Shown here piece by piece: positions 9,446-18,760 of a stretch of DNA of 64,000 nucleotides. This stretch comes from Petasospora fabianii (Eukaryota; Ascomycota; Saccharomycetes; Phaffomycetales; Wickerhamomycetaceae). Position 1 is the stretch's first letter. Every line of letters starts with the position of its first letter. The notes beneath the pieces are model-generated. The model did not search any database. It was not told where the DNA came from and saw nothing but the letters and a program-made list of their open reading frames with translations. The stretch is from the NCBI GenBank assembly GCA_022641835.1, contig CP048717.1, forward strand, positions 186,001 through 250,000. The letters are read 5' to 3'. The position numbers and the translations under genes were made by a program.

Positions 9446-10093
9446 TCACTTACGTAAGTATAATGCATACTTATAACGGAAATCACCCTCTTCAACTTCT
9501 TTAGCTACTTCCATCGCAGTCTCCTTCTCAAGTTGAGCATGTGATGCGCGGGTAAAGTTATCCTTGATATAATGAGCATCAAGGAAAGTATCCATTGGTA
9601 ATTGTTCTTCTAAACGGTGTTCAATCTCTGTTATGAAAAGACGATCTACTAATCCATTAGTGAGACAATGACGATAAATCTCTGCACCACCAATTATAAA
9701 TATACGGGCAACTTCTTGACGTTGTGAAAGTGCCCTAAGGGCACTTTCCACTGAACCGTAGAACGTGGCTCCGCCACGCTCTTCCTCGGTTGGGGAATCG
9801 CCCAAAGAACGCGTCACAACTGCGTTAATTCTTCCTGGAAGTGGTCTGAATTTGATAGGAATAGATTCCCATGTCTTACGTCCCATAACCACAGCATTTA
9901 ATTGACCTTCCTCCAGTGTTGATTGTGTTGTTAATTGCTTAAAATACTTCATCTCCTGACGTAAACGCCATGGTAGCGCATTCTTATGACCAATCCCAAA
10001 TGATGGTAATAATGCAGCAACGACAATAGCTATTGGTTTTTTAACAGTAGTAGAACTCGTAGTGGTAACTGTCATAGTTGATTCACTAGTCAT
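9446..10093 (-). CDS. DFR1: Dihydrofolate reductase
   Basis: A 215-residue dihydrofolate reductase (S. cerevisiae Dfr1 has 211). It reduces dihydrofolate to tetrahydrofolate with NADPH, supplying one-carbon units for thymidylate and purine synthesis. The substrate loop IGHKNALPW is at about 34-42 and the catalytic acid is Glu47 in LRQEMKYF. MGRKTWESIP (about 70-79) is the NADPH-binding segment, and IFIIGGAEIYRH near 136-147 is the second cofactor motif. The first 18 residues are a Thr/Ser-rich leader not needed by the fold; a start at Met7 is also possible. Divergent from POC4 across 182 bp. In S. cerevisiae DFR1 lies in the same neighbourhood (YOR236W, next to HES1). Confidence 0.97.
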   Translation of the reverse strand: MTSESTMTVTTTSSTTVKKPIAIVVAALLPSFGIGHKNALPWRLRQEMKYFKQLTTQSTLEEGQLNAVVMGRKTWESIPIKFRPLPGRINAVVTRSLGDSPTEEERGGATFYGSVESALRALSQRQEVARIFIIGGAEIYRHCLTNGLVDRLFITEIEHRLEEQLPMDTFLDAHYIKDNFTRASHAQLEKETAMEVAKEVEEGDFRYKYALYLRK

Positions 10094-10275
10094 TAGATCT
10101 CGGTTCTTAATTACCTCTGAACTAAGTGTATATAGATTCGCAGTCGGCTTTAACTACGGCCGTGTTTTTTTGTTTGTCCTCGAAAACCATTGACCTTCGG
10201 GGCTCCCCATCTCCCCCATACTTATTCTTAACATCAACTAACAACCTTAATCATAAGATAGAGACTCCAATAACA

Positions 10276-10806
10276 ATGTCCAGTCTCGTTCAAACCCAAA
10301 CAAACACAATCACTTTCACTACAACATTAGATCCGGGTTTTGCAGACCCTATTCATCTCATTGCTACGATACCAACTATTAGACCGATCCAAGGACAACG
10401 TAATAAGAAGGCAATAATGTTAATAATGGGATCAAGACCACCATCTCGTGGTTCAATGGGGTGTTATATCTACTCTATTTATAACGTATGTGCTATTCAT
10501 TCAATCATTATTCATTTATTCATTCATTCATTCTTCACTTTACCCAATGACCATACTAACACAGCAAAGCCAAAGAGAGGTGAAGCGGTACAAACAATAC
10601 TCAACAACTCAGAAGAGACATTATTAGATTTGACAAAGAAACTTGGTGCAGTTATTACAAAGAAATATCATACTCCATCATACGTTTGTATTAATGATGG
10701 TGTGGATCCTATATCTTTCGTTTCAGTTATTAAGGCTGTACTGGAGAGTTTAGAGATAAAATTTGATGAAATGATTACACAAGAGGAGGATAAGTCGGAG
10801 AAGTAA
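10276..10806 (+). CDS. POC4: Proteasome assembly chaperone Poc4/Pba4-like, one intron
   Basis: Exon 1 (10276-10485) has the Poc4-like segments HLIATIPT and MGCYIYSIYN. Exon 2 (10570-10806) begins PKRGEAVQ and has a helix followed by ITKKYHTPSYVCIND, like the C-terminal half of S. cerevisiae Poc4. The product is 148 residues, the length of S. cerevisiae Poc4. Pba3-Pba4 helps build the proteasome alpha ring. The intron starts GTATGT (10486) and has TACTAAC at 10554-10560. The CAG at 10564 is only five bases past the branch A and would break the frame, so an AAG acceptor (10569, or 10575) is needed. The intron is a multiple of three without stops. The neighbours OSH4 and NOP53 support the call, since POC4, KES1 and NOP53 are adjacent in S. 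cerevisiae. Confidence 0.72.
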   Translation: MSSLVQTQTNTITFTTTLDPGFADPIHLIATIPTIRPIQGQRNKKAIMLIMGSRPPSRGSMGCYIYSIYNVCAIHSIIIHLFIHSFFTLPNDHTNTAKPKRGEAVQTILNNSEETLLDLTKKLGAVITKKYHTPSYVCINDGVDPISFVSVIKAVLESLEIKFDEMITQEEDKSEK

Positions 10807-11242
10807 TAAATATAATGCTCAAATATGTTCTATTTTATCTTCCACTCTGTAGAGTAGGTTCAAGTGTCGACCTCGAATCTATCTTATAACTTCAACTGTT
10901 TACGCTTTATCAAGACATCTTCCCAGAGTCATCTAGCCAAGCTTTATTAGGCCTCATGTGTTACAACTAGAGATTAATCACAAACCATATGGGCTACAAA
11001 CATTCTGTCTTTTCCCCTCTATGATGTGTCCCTATATGATGTGTCAGTCCGAATCAGGAAAGGTTATGAGTCCCTGGTGTACTTGTTTTTTTTCTACCGC
11101 ACAAATTTTTCTGCGATGAGCTTCACTACAGAGACATACCCCATCTTGAAATTACTTTCTTTTCTCCACACACCCATCTATATCCCCCCGTGTCACCTAA
11201 AGTCTTCACCCACACCCACCTTATATCACACACATTCACACC
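10807..11242. other. Intergenic region, POC4 3' side / NOP53 upstream
   Basis: Apart from the RRPE and PAC elements at 11103-11122, listed separately, I see nothing that looks like a gene. Confidence 0.6.
11103..11122 (+). promoter_or_regulatory. RRPE + PAC elements upstream of NOP53
   Basis: AAATTTTT (11103-11110, RRPE core) is followed two bases later by GCGATGAGCT (11113-11122, perfect PAC element). In yeasts this pair marks ribosome-biogenesis genes and binds Stb3 (RRPE) and Dot6/Tod6 (PAC). It lies 121 bp before the NOP53 start, the usual distance. Confidence 0.85.
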
Positions 11243-12547
11243 ATGGAAGTCAACAGACCATCTCAGAAGAAACAATCTTCACGTAAGGGAAAACGTGCTT
11301 GGAGAAAAAACATTGATCTTGATGATATCGAAGTTGGACTTGAAGAACGTCGTGAACAGATCCGTACCCTTGGTGAATCAGCTGAGTCTATGGACTCAAA
11401 TGCTCTTTTCCAAATCGATACCGCTGGTGACGAGGCACTTAAGACTAAGAAAGCTATCAAACCATACAAAGTTACCAAATCTAGTGAGATCTTGGCACAA
11501 AGATCAAAAGCTCCAGGATTGGATCATTATCATTCAAAGACCAGTAATAAAATCGATGGTGTCAAGAAGAAAGATGTTCACAGATTGATGAAGCTCGCTG
11601 GTAGGGTTCAAGGTGAATCCAAGATCAAGACGCGAGTGGAGAAAGATGGTCTTGTTAACACTAATGCCTATGACGTTTGGGGTGATGATGATGAGGTTAA
11701 GAAGTTAACAAAGAGACAAAAGAGATATGAGGAGAAAAAACCAGATTTCTTAAAGACTTCAAGTTCCATGTCAGTGACGAAACCAACTCATGCCCCAAAG
11801 ACTATCTCTCATGCTCCACTTGTTGTTAGAGAAGTTGAGCAATTGCCAGATGCTGGTAAGTCTTATAATCCATCTTTGGAGTCATGGAAGGAGTTGATCC
11901 AGAAGGAATACGTCACTGAGCAAGAAAAGGAGGATAAGAGACTTGAACTTGAAGCACATAAGGCTAAGATTCAGCATCTCATTGAGACATTGGACGATAA
12001 TGAGGAAAGTGATTCCGAGGATGACGATGTGCAGGATAATGATGATGATGTTGAAAAGGCTGATAGCGATGAAGAAGATGATGAGGGCCTTGGATTATCA
12101 CTGAACAAGCCAGTCGAGGTGAAGAAGAAGACCAAACATCAGAGAAATAGGGAAAAGAGACATCAGCAAAAGATGGCACTCGAACAGGAACTCAAGGGGC
12201 TCAAGACACAGATCAAAGAATTGCAGAAACTTCAAGTGTATCAGAAAGAGGTTTCAGAGAAGGAAGCTTCTAAGAAAGAGGCCAACTTTGATCATGTTAA
12301 GGATCTTGTGAAGAAGAAACACAGACTTGGTACTAAGTACGTTGTCACCGATGGTCCACTTGAAGTGAAGCTTTCTGATGAACTCACCGATTCTCTTAGA
12401 AAGCTCAAGACTGAAGGTAACTTGTTCTATGACAACATGAAGAAACTCCAGAGTCAGGGTAAGGTTGAGACAAGAGTGCCGACTAAGCAGGGAAGAAAGT
12501 ACAAGCCAAAGATCACAGAGAAATGGACCTACAAGGACTTCAAATGA
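11243..12547 (+). CDS. NOP53: Ribosome biogenesis factor Nop53
   Basis: A 434-residue nucleolar protein of the Nop53/GLTSCR2 family. In yeast Nop53 brings the Mtr4-exosome to pre-60S particles for trimming of 7S to 5.8S rRNA. The N-terminus is basic, followed by the conserved NIDLDDIEVGLEERRE segment at about 28-43 and the NAYDVWGDDD motif near 140-149. An acidic DDED-rich stretch lies at about 250-275, then coiled-coil-forming charged sequence. The conserved C-terminus has GRKYKPKITEKWTYKDF. Length matches S. cerevisiae Nop53 (455). Strong PAC and RRPE elements upstream agree with the role. Confidence 0.96.
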   Translation: MEVNRPSQKKQSSRKGKRAWRKNIDLDDIEVGLEERREQIRTLGESAESMDSNALFQIDTAGDEALKTKKAIKPYKVTKSSEILAQRSKAPGLDHYHSKTSNKIDGVKKKDVHRLMKLAGRVQGESKIKTRVEKDGLVNTNAYDVWGDDDEVKKLTKRQKRYEEKKPDFLKTSSSMSVTKPTHAPKTISHAPLVVREVEQLPDAGKSYNPSLESWKELIQKEYVTEQEKEDKRLELEAHKAKIQHLIETLDDNEESDSEDDDVQDNDDDVEKADSDEEDDEGLGLSLNKPVEVKKKTKHQRNREKRHQQKMALEQELKGLKTQIKELQKLQVYQKEVSEKEASKKEANFDHVKDLVKKKHRLGTKYVVTDGPLEVKLSDELTDSLRKLKTEGNLFYDNMKKLQSQGKVETRVPTKQGRKYKPKITEKWTYKDFK

Positions 12548-13057
12548 TGTCTTTGCTTATAGTAATGATTATATTTTGTACACTATTGAATTGGGAATTT
12601 GGGTTAATGATTATCATCGTCCGGCCATATACATGTTTGCATTCTGAGTTTAAAAGAGATTTGTAGTTGAGCTTTTCACCGACATAAGTCCGCCCATCCG
12701 GAGAAGAGCGCCGTCGCATCGATAGTGCTCGATATGATGACCCCTCCTTCTCCCTTCAACAAGGTAACTCAGATATATCCTCGAACTAACTGAAATCTTC
12801 GCTCTAGTGACCAGCTAAGTGACCCATAGTAGTGCATCACTGTAAGAAAATTAGGGGCTCAAGAGGTTCAGCCGGTCTCGGGAGTTTATCGATCGTCGAG
12901 TGTCAAAGCCCGCGCGATAAAGCCTCTTCACTGTAGAATGACACATCAAAACTCCTTTCTCCCCCTATTCAACGAAATAGAATTGATGGATCCTTCTGCT
13001 CTTTCCCACTCGTCAGAATCGCACGATACTCAATAGCAGGGTTTCGCCACTCAAGAC
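12548..13057. other. Intergenic region upstream of the MCT-type transporter
   Basis: No gene seen. ATCGATAG-type words occur near 12718 and ATCGATCG near 12889; a related word recurs at 14646 and 14726. Confidence 0.5.
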
Positions 13058-14485
13058 ATGTCTATCAAGTCACGGCCCGTCAGCACGGTGTCGCCCAAAC
13101 AAAACGAGGAGATCTTTGATGTGGAGATCATGGACAACTCCTCCACTCTCGACGTCCATTCTCCGGAAGCGGACAAGAGTGACTTCCCAGAAGGTGGTAA
13201 AGGATGGCTCGTCATTGCTGGATGCATGTGCCTCAGTTTCAGTACTTTTGGTATGATCAATTCGTATGGTATGTTCCAGACATATTACGAGACGGAACTC
13301 TTCTCTAATACTGCATCTTCAAAACTCTCCATCATTGGAGCATGTCAGGCCTCCATTATCTACTTCTTCACAGCACTAATGCCTCCTATGGTCCATGCTT
13401 TTGGAAACAGAACAATTCTGATTATTGGTGGTATCCTCGATATCGTGGCGTTCTTTGGTCTCTCCACTACTAAGCCAGGTGAGCTTTGGAAATGTTATTT
13501 CTTCCAAGGTGTCATGTGGTCCATCGGTGCTGCATGTCAATTTACTTCAATCATGTTTGCTCCTATTGAATGGTTCAAGAAAGGTCGTGCTCTGGCCCTG
13601 GGACTCAGCACCTGTGGTGTCTCCCTCGGTGGTATGATATGGCCCGTCATCTTTAAGAACATGATTGACAAGTACGGTTTCGGTTGGACAACAAGGACCA
13701 TTGCATTTGTATACATTCCATTAGCAACAGGCTCCGTATTGCTGATCCCACAACACTTGGAAGAGAAATATGTTCACAAAGCTGATACTTTTGCCAACTC
13801 GAAGTTCAACATGGTGAAAGTGAGACAGTTAGGGAATACATACTCCACGATGCTACGAAGTTGGCTCATGCAAATGGCGGATATGAGATATACACTAATG
13901 CTTGCATCATCGCTGATTGGTCTCTTTGGGTCATACCCAGCAATTTTTTACCTCGATTACTTTGCCACAATCATCTCTCCAGGGACAAACCTCACCACAT
14001 ACCTGCTTGTCATCTTTAACGCTCTTGGTGGGCCCGGTAGGATCCTTCCAGGACTCATCGGAGACAAAATTGGCCGCTTGAACACTTTATTCATCTGCCT
14101 GTCGCTCTCAGGGATTGCTATACTTGCAATGTGGATCCCCTGTATCAAGTACGAGATTATGGCCCCATACGCCGTGTTCGTCGCAATATTCGGTTTCTGT
14201 ATCGGTCCTTTGTTCTCCCTCTTCCCAGCGTGCTTTTCACAGGTGTTTGGCACGGATGGATCAGAGGTACGTCTGGGTATGTTTTTATTTACTTCTACTC
14301 CAGGTCCAATCTTGGGTTGTCTTATCGCTGGTTCATTCATCCCCGTTGAGTCCTCTTCAAAAACTGAAATCTTGAATGCTTTTTACAAGCTAACCATATA
14401 CGCTGGTGTTATGATGCTTGCTTGCTCAACTGTTCTTCTCGTTTTGAGAATGTCCATCAACAAGAAACCGTTTGTCTTTGTTTGA
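13058..14485 (+). CDS. MFS monocarboxylate-transporter-type permease (Mch family)
   Basis: A 475-residue major facilitator protein with about 12 hydrophobic segments and a cytosolic N-terminus of about 45 residues. The motif PEGGKGWLVIAGCM before the first helix is the MCT-family signature (acidic-G-G-x-G-W). Residues GRALALGLSTCGVSLGG are the conserved loop and helix near TM5. The closest S. cerevisiae relatives are Mch1-Mch5 and Esbp6. Mch5 carries riboflavin and the others have no proven monocarboxylate activity, so I name no substrate and no symbol. It lies on the same strand as NOP53 and the DUF218 gene. I recall no such gene at the matching S. cerevisiae locus, so it may be a lineage-specific insertion. 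Confidence 0.88.
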   Translation: MSIKSRPVSTVSPKQNEEIFDVEIMDNSSTLDVHSPEADKSDFPEGGKGWLVIAGCMCLSFSTFGMINSYGMFQTYYETELFSNTASSKLSIIGACQASIIYFFTALMPPMVHAFGNRTILIIGGILDIVAFFGLSTTKPGELWKCYFFQGVMWSIGAACQFTSIMFAPIEWFKKGRALALGLSTCGVSLGGMIWPVIFKNMIDKYGFGWTTRTIAFVYIPLATGSVLLIPQHLEEKYVHKADTFANSKFNMVKVRQLGNTYSTMLRSWLMQMADMRYTLMLASSLIGLFGSYPAIFYLDYFATIISPGTNLTTYLLVIFNALGGPGRILPGLIGDKIGRLNTLFICLSLSGIAILAMWIPCIKYEIMAPYAVFVAIFGFCIGPLFSLFPACFSQVFGTDGSEVRLGMFLFTSTPGPILGCLIAGSFIPVESSSKTEILNAFYKLTIYAGVMMLACSTVLLVLRMSINKKPFVFV

Positions 14486-14810
14486 TATCGATCATACTTC
14501 ACCTTATCACATACGAAATGACCTGTCGTGGGCTTGGCAGATCACGACGGGAGCTCACTACAAAAGCCTGCCAGCTTAATGATGTCAAAACTAAATATTC
14601 TTAATGCTTAATATCTTAATATCTTAATAGATTGACGATCAAAGGTATCGATAGATAACAAACGTGATTGGGAGAGGGCCGATTATACACGCGTTGGCAG
14701 TAGTGCGCGAACAAGTCTCGAGGATTATCGATAGATGAGTACAGTATTGACACTCAAGTAGAGCTCAATTACGCTACTGGAGTCTCACTAAATCCATTTA
14801 ATCCTCCACA
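14486..14810. other. Intergenic region with a repeated TATCGATAGAT word
   Basis: TATCGATAGAT occurs at 14646-14656 and 14726-14736, exactly 80 bp apart, in the upstream region of the DUF218 gene. No gene seen. Confidence 0.6.
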
Positions 14811-15551
14811 ATGACCACACCGACACACATGATCATGGTACCGGGTCATGGGATCTGGAAGTTTACGGGGCTAGGAGATGCCTCCTCCGACTGGTTCCTC
14901 GAGTCGTTCCAGCTTGAGGGCCACGACCACCTCGCGTTCAAGCACCACATCACAACTGCCTTCACGGAGCTTGAAAAGGATCCAAAATCCCTGATTGTCT
15001 TCTCCGGTGGTCAGACAAAGGAGGCAGCCGGTCCTCTGTCCGAGGCACAAAGCTATTGGTTCCTTGCCAGAGCCATGGGGCTCATCGATGCCAAGAATGT
15101 GGGGAGGGTACACACGGAGGAATATGCAAGAGATTCGTTTGAGAATGTGCTTTTCTCCCTTGCTAGGTTCAAGGAAATCACTGGTGCTTATCCAGAACGT
15201 ATCACTATTCCTGGGTTCGAGTTCAAAAGACACAGGTTCTTGAAATTGCATTTCCCAGCTCTGAAATACCCGGTGGAGAAGGTGAACTATATTGGGAACG
15301 CGCCAACGCCAGATTATCAATACCGATCTGTTGAACTGAAAAAGTACTTTGACGATTTAGCCAGTGCTGAGTATAAACATGCTGTTGTCGCTTTTGAAAA
15401 GGATCCTCTCGGGAATGGTAGTGTTTTGGGTGAGAAAAAGGCAAAGAGAAACCCCTTCAAGAGACAACATCCATATGCATACACCAATCCACAATTAGCA
15501 GCATTCTTCACAGACATCACCAATTTCGAAAGTGTGCAGGTTCCATGGTAG
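14811..15551 (+). CDS. DUF218/YdcF-like protein, YOR238W type
   Basis: A 246-residue protein with the DUF218 (YdcF-like) pattern. It starts with a strand ending MVPGHGIW (about 8-15), followed by LIVFSGGQTK (about 62-71) and GPLSEAQSYW, then EEYARDSFENVLFSLARF and ITIPGFEFKRHRFLKLHF. In bacterial relatives the matching residues are the SGG, the EA pair, the acidic SRNTxEN segment and the fH.RR motif. No signal peptide or membrane helix is seen, so it is probably soluble. The molecular function of fungal members is unknown. Position near OSH4 and DFR1 fits YOR238W, which lies next to HES1 and DFR1 in S. cerevisiae. Confidence 0.8.
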   Translation: MTTPTHMIMVPGHGIWKFTGLGDASSDWFLESFQLEGHDHLAFKHHITTAFTELEKDPKSLIVFSGGQTKEAAGPLSEAQSYWFLARAMGLIDAKNVGRVHTEEYARDSFENVLFSLARFKEITGAYPERITIPGFEFKRHRFLKLHFPALKYPVEKVNYIGNAPTPDYQYRSVELKKYFDDLASAEYKHAVVAFEKDPLGNGSVLGEKKAKRNPFKRQHPYAYTNPQLAAFFTDITNFESVQVPW

Positions 15552-15655
15552 AGCTACCAAAGACTGTCTACAGAAATACAATATAGAAATAAATAGGCAT
15601 ACGTCGTATTCACATAATTCGTGTACTCTCTAGTTCTTGTATCAGTAGCACATAT

Positions 15656-18202
15656 TCAAGCAGTCTTTGGACCCTTGAACTTAAACAGCTTTTTACCAGC
15701 CTTCTTTGTAACTACAGCATCCTTCTTAGATGCAGTACGTGTTCCAGTACGTGTTCCAGTAGGCGTGACAGTAGGTGTATCAGCTGGTGCATCAACAACA
15801 GCACTGGATGCGATACTCTCCTCTGTGAACTCGTCACTTGAGTTCTCCGCAGTCTCAAACTTGTCCTCCAAATGCTTCTCAGCATCACTCGAGAGGTGCT
15901 CATCTTCAACTTCGTGACCATCCAAGAGCAGTTCTAAGTTCTTCTTACGTTTCTCAAGTGTGTCAACATGCTTCAACTTGTCTTCGATCTGCTTGATTTC
16001 CTTGTCGATAGAGGTGATGGCTGCATCAGAGCCCAATGTATCAAAGGACCAGTTACCATTCTCGTGGATTTCGAGCAAGTAGTCATGGTATTTGATCAAC
16101 AAAGGACGATGAGACAATGTGATGAAAGCAAAGTTCTTCTGCTTTAGCAAATCAAACAAGTAAGCCTCGATATCAGATGAAATGGCATTGGTAGCTTCAT
16201 CCAGAACCACAAACTTTGGATTCTTGAACAACACTCTTGCGAATTGAACTCTTTGCTTTTCACCGCCACTGAGAACATCTTTCCATTCCTGAATGGCATT
16301 AAAGTAGTCCAATCCAGTCTCACGATCAAGCAAATACTCCAACTTGACCTCCTTCAAGATCTTGACCAAATCCCAATCGGTAACACCCTTATTGATCATC
16401 TCACCATGACTCATTGGATAGATAATTTGATCTCTGAGTGTTCCATTACTGAAGTATGGTCTCTGTGGGAGGTAAATCACATCATCATCATTTGGCTTGG
16501 ACAACAATCCATCATACAATGGCCAAAGACCAGCCATAACTCTTTCAATAGCAGTCTTACCACAACCATTCATACCGAGGATCAAGATACTCTCGTGGTT
16601 TCTCAACTGGAAGTTTAGCTCAGATATAAGCTTGACACCGTCACGGCCATTAGAAGATGGGATGATAATGTTGATCTTCTCAAAGCGGAGACCATTGTAG
16701 TGATACTGAACGGTACCTCTAATAGCATTGTGGTCCTCTCTGTCACCATAGTTAAACTCTGTAGCGTGTACTTGGTGGAGCACAGTGAGCAAGGTGAACA
16801 CTCTATCAGTGTATCCTGTAAGCTTAGAAATATCCTTGATAGAGTACATCAAACGAGAACCGGCATCAGCCATGGAAAGCATGAGTCTCTTGTTGACAAT
16901 GAACTGACGCATGTTTCTCTCCTCCGTACTAGCCACAGCTTTCTCCTGGAGGGATGTGATGAAGATTGGAATAGAGATATAGAGGTATCCCAAAGCAGAC
17001 CAAGTATACTTGAGCAAGTAGTCTTCGAGGAAGTTGTAAGTGACTTTCACTCTGTTGATCTTGAAAATGTGATTCATCATCTTGTTGTAGATACCATTGA
17101 TTTTGATCTTCTCTAGATCGGTACCATTATAGAAGGCAATCTCTTCACCGTTATTGATCAAGTTTAAGTGGTCATTGTAATACTCACCTTCCAAGGCAGA
17201 CTTGTCCTTACTCAACTTACCGAATGGTGGTGTAAAGCGCTTCAAGAGCCATGCTGTACCAAAGTAGTTGAGGAAGATACCAGTTATACCCGCGGTACCC
17301 AAGTTATCTCTCAAGTACACAGCAAAGAAAACCAAATCCATCATTGGCTTACCAATGTTTGAGAAGAGTGAGGACAAGGCATTTGTGAATCTGTTAACGT
17401 CTGAAATGATAAAGTTGTCAATGTCCTTGATTGACTGATTGTTGAACATAATCTTGTAGTATACCATTCTATCATCGAGGTACATATCGTGAATGTATCT
17501 CATCAAGTTAGTTCTGAAGTTACTAGCAAGTTTCTTGACAAGGTACTTAATGGCACTGTTTGTATAAGAGGATGGAACTGCCATGAGGAACCAGTAGACC
17601 AAGTCTCTGAGAAACTTCTTGAACTTACCACCAATGATATCCTTGACGATCTGACCATCCAACTTAGCAACGAGTAAACTGAGCCAAGTTCTGAGAATCA
17701 AGAAGAAGAACTGTGCGATGAGAAGGATAGTGTTGCGGTCATTGAACTTTGGAACCAAGATCTGCCAGATGATGATGAGCTGGTTTAGAAACTTGGAACT
17801 GAACACTTTTTCAGAGTCTCTCTCATTTCTGATGTTCTTGACAAAATTCTTGAATTTGAACTTATCTTTCTCGTAAACTTCTGGATCTGTTGGTTGGATC
17901 ACTACTCGCTTTTGGCGGTTTTTATAAGGGATGAATAATTGTCTTGCTCCATTCTTGAGGATGGTGGATGAGGAACGTCTGTACAAAGGTCTAGAATCTC
18001 TCTTATCTCGCCAGTCTGAGACCAGCTTGTTAATGAAAAAGCCCACACCGACGACACCAGATGAGATAAGTGTAGCAATGAATATGAGTACCGGCCTCGT
18101 GGGGTTCTCCCTATTTTCTCGATAGAGCTGTAGGAGACTCGTGAACAGCAACTTGAGCTCCTTGCTGCGCTCCTGAGGGTTCCGGAGCTTGGAGATGAGC
18201 AT
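15656..18202 (-). CDS. PXA1: Peroxisomal ABC half-transporter (ABCD family), probably Pxa1
   Basis: An 848-residue half-transporter of the ABCD/ALDP family. Pxa1 and Pxa2 form a heterodimer that brings long-chain acyl-CoA into peroxisomes. Membrane segments lie at about 35-60 and 140-420, with the family EAA-like motif EEIAFYNG at 353-360. The nucleotide-binding domain has Walker A GMNGCGKT (543-550), signature LSGGEKQ (644-650) and Walker B FVVLDEA (664-670). The C-terminal tail is acidic and Ser-rich with coiled-coil character. It could be Pxa2 by sequence alone; I choose Pxa1 because NOP53 and PXA1 are neighbours in S. cerevisiae. Convergent with the DUF218 gene, 104 bp between stops. Confidence 0.88.
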   Translation of the reverse strand: MLISKLRNPQERSKELKLLFTSLLQLYRENRENPTRPVLIFIATLISSGVVGVGFFINKLVSDWRDKRDSRPLYRRSSSTILKNGARQLFIPYKNRQKRVVIQPTDPEVYEKDKFKFKNFVKNIRNERDSEKVFSSKFLNQLIIIWQILVPKFNDRNTILLIAQFFFLILRTWLSLLVAKLDGQIVKDIIGGKFKKFLRDLVYWFLMAVPSSYTNSAIKYLVKKLASNFRTNLMRYIHDMYLDDRMVYYKIMFNNQSIKDIDNFIISDVNRFTNALSSLFSNIGKPMMDLVFFAVYLRDNLGTAGITGIFLNYFGTAWLLKRFTPPFGKLSKDKSALEGEYYNDHLNLINNGEEIAFYNGTDLEKIKINGIYNKMMNHIFKINRVKVTYNFLEDYLLKYTWSALGYLYISIPIFITSLQEKAVASTEERNMRQFIVNKRLMLSMADAGSRLMYSIKDISKLTGYTDRVFTLLTVLHQVHATEFNYGDREDHNAIRGTVQYHYNGLRFEKINIIIPSSNGRDGVKLISELNFQLRNHESILILGMNGCGKTAIERVMAGLWPLYDGLLSKPNDDDVIYLPQRPYFSNGTLRDQIIYPMSHGEMINKGVTDWDLVKILKEVKLEYLLDRETGLDYFNAIQEWKDVLSGGEKQRVQFARVLFKNPKFVVLDEATNAISSDIEAYLFDLLKQKNFAFITLSHRPLLIKYHDYLLEIHENGNWSFDTLGSDAAITSIDKEIKQIEDKLKHVDTLEKRKKNLELLLDGHEVEDEHLSSDAEKHLEDKFETAENSSDEFTEESIASSAVVDAPADTPTVTPTGTRTGTRTASKKDAVVTKKAGKKLFKFKGPKTA

Positions 18203-18760
18203 CTGGGTGTATGCAGGTGTGCGTGTACGTGTGCTTGTTGTTGTGTGTGTGCTGTTCCCTCGCTATATCTTAGTAAAAGAGCAACTACTTCAATTGCCTG
18301 TATATATTGCTGGGCGCTGGTAGAGCCTATTTATACGGGGAAGGTGGGGATGCCCTATCGCTTATTTGGTCACCGGTGTGTGTGCAAGAGCCCACGCAAA
18401 AGACTTGCCGCGGCACGAATGTGGGGTAAGGAGGGGCGGTAGGGGCAACGGATAAGCGCAACTTAGTGACACGGTATATTTGGCAGTGGGGCCAGGGCTT
18501 CTAACATGTCAACACTTCAAACGCGTACTACATGATATTTCTCTTTCTTCTTTTGTTAACCGCCACAACGCCACTAGAGATTTGTGTCATTCACATAGGT
18601 ACAGAGCTAGACAGAGGATTCAATATCCCCTTAGGCTTTTAACAGACATCGAGGAACATCTTATATTCTCTTAAGACCTTTCGTTCTACCCCCACACACA
18701 TTCACTCGAGCCGCCATCCCTCTCTCTCACTCTAGGCTTACCGTCTTGATATCACCAACA
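18203..18760. other. Divergent promoter region, PXA1 / 197-residue gene
   Basis: Two stress-element cores AGGGG lie at 18432-18436 and 18441-18445, and a CCGCGG word near 18410. I could not find a clean oleate response element. No further gene seen. Confidence 0.5.
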
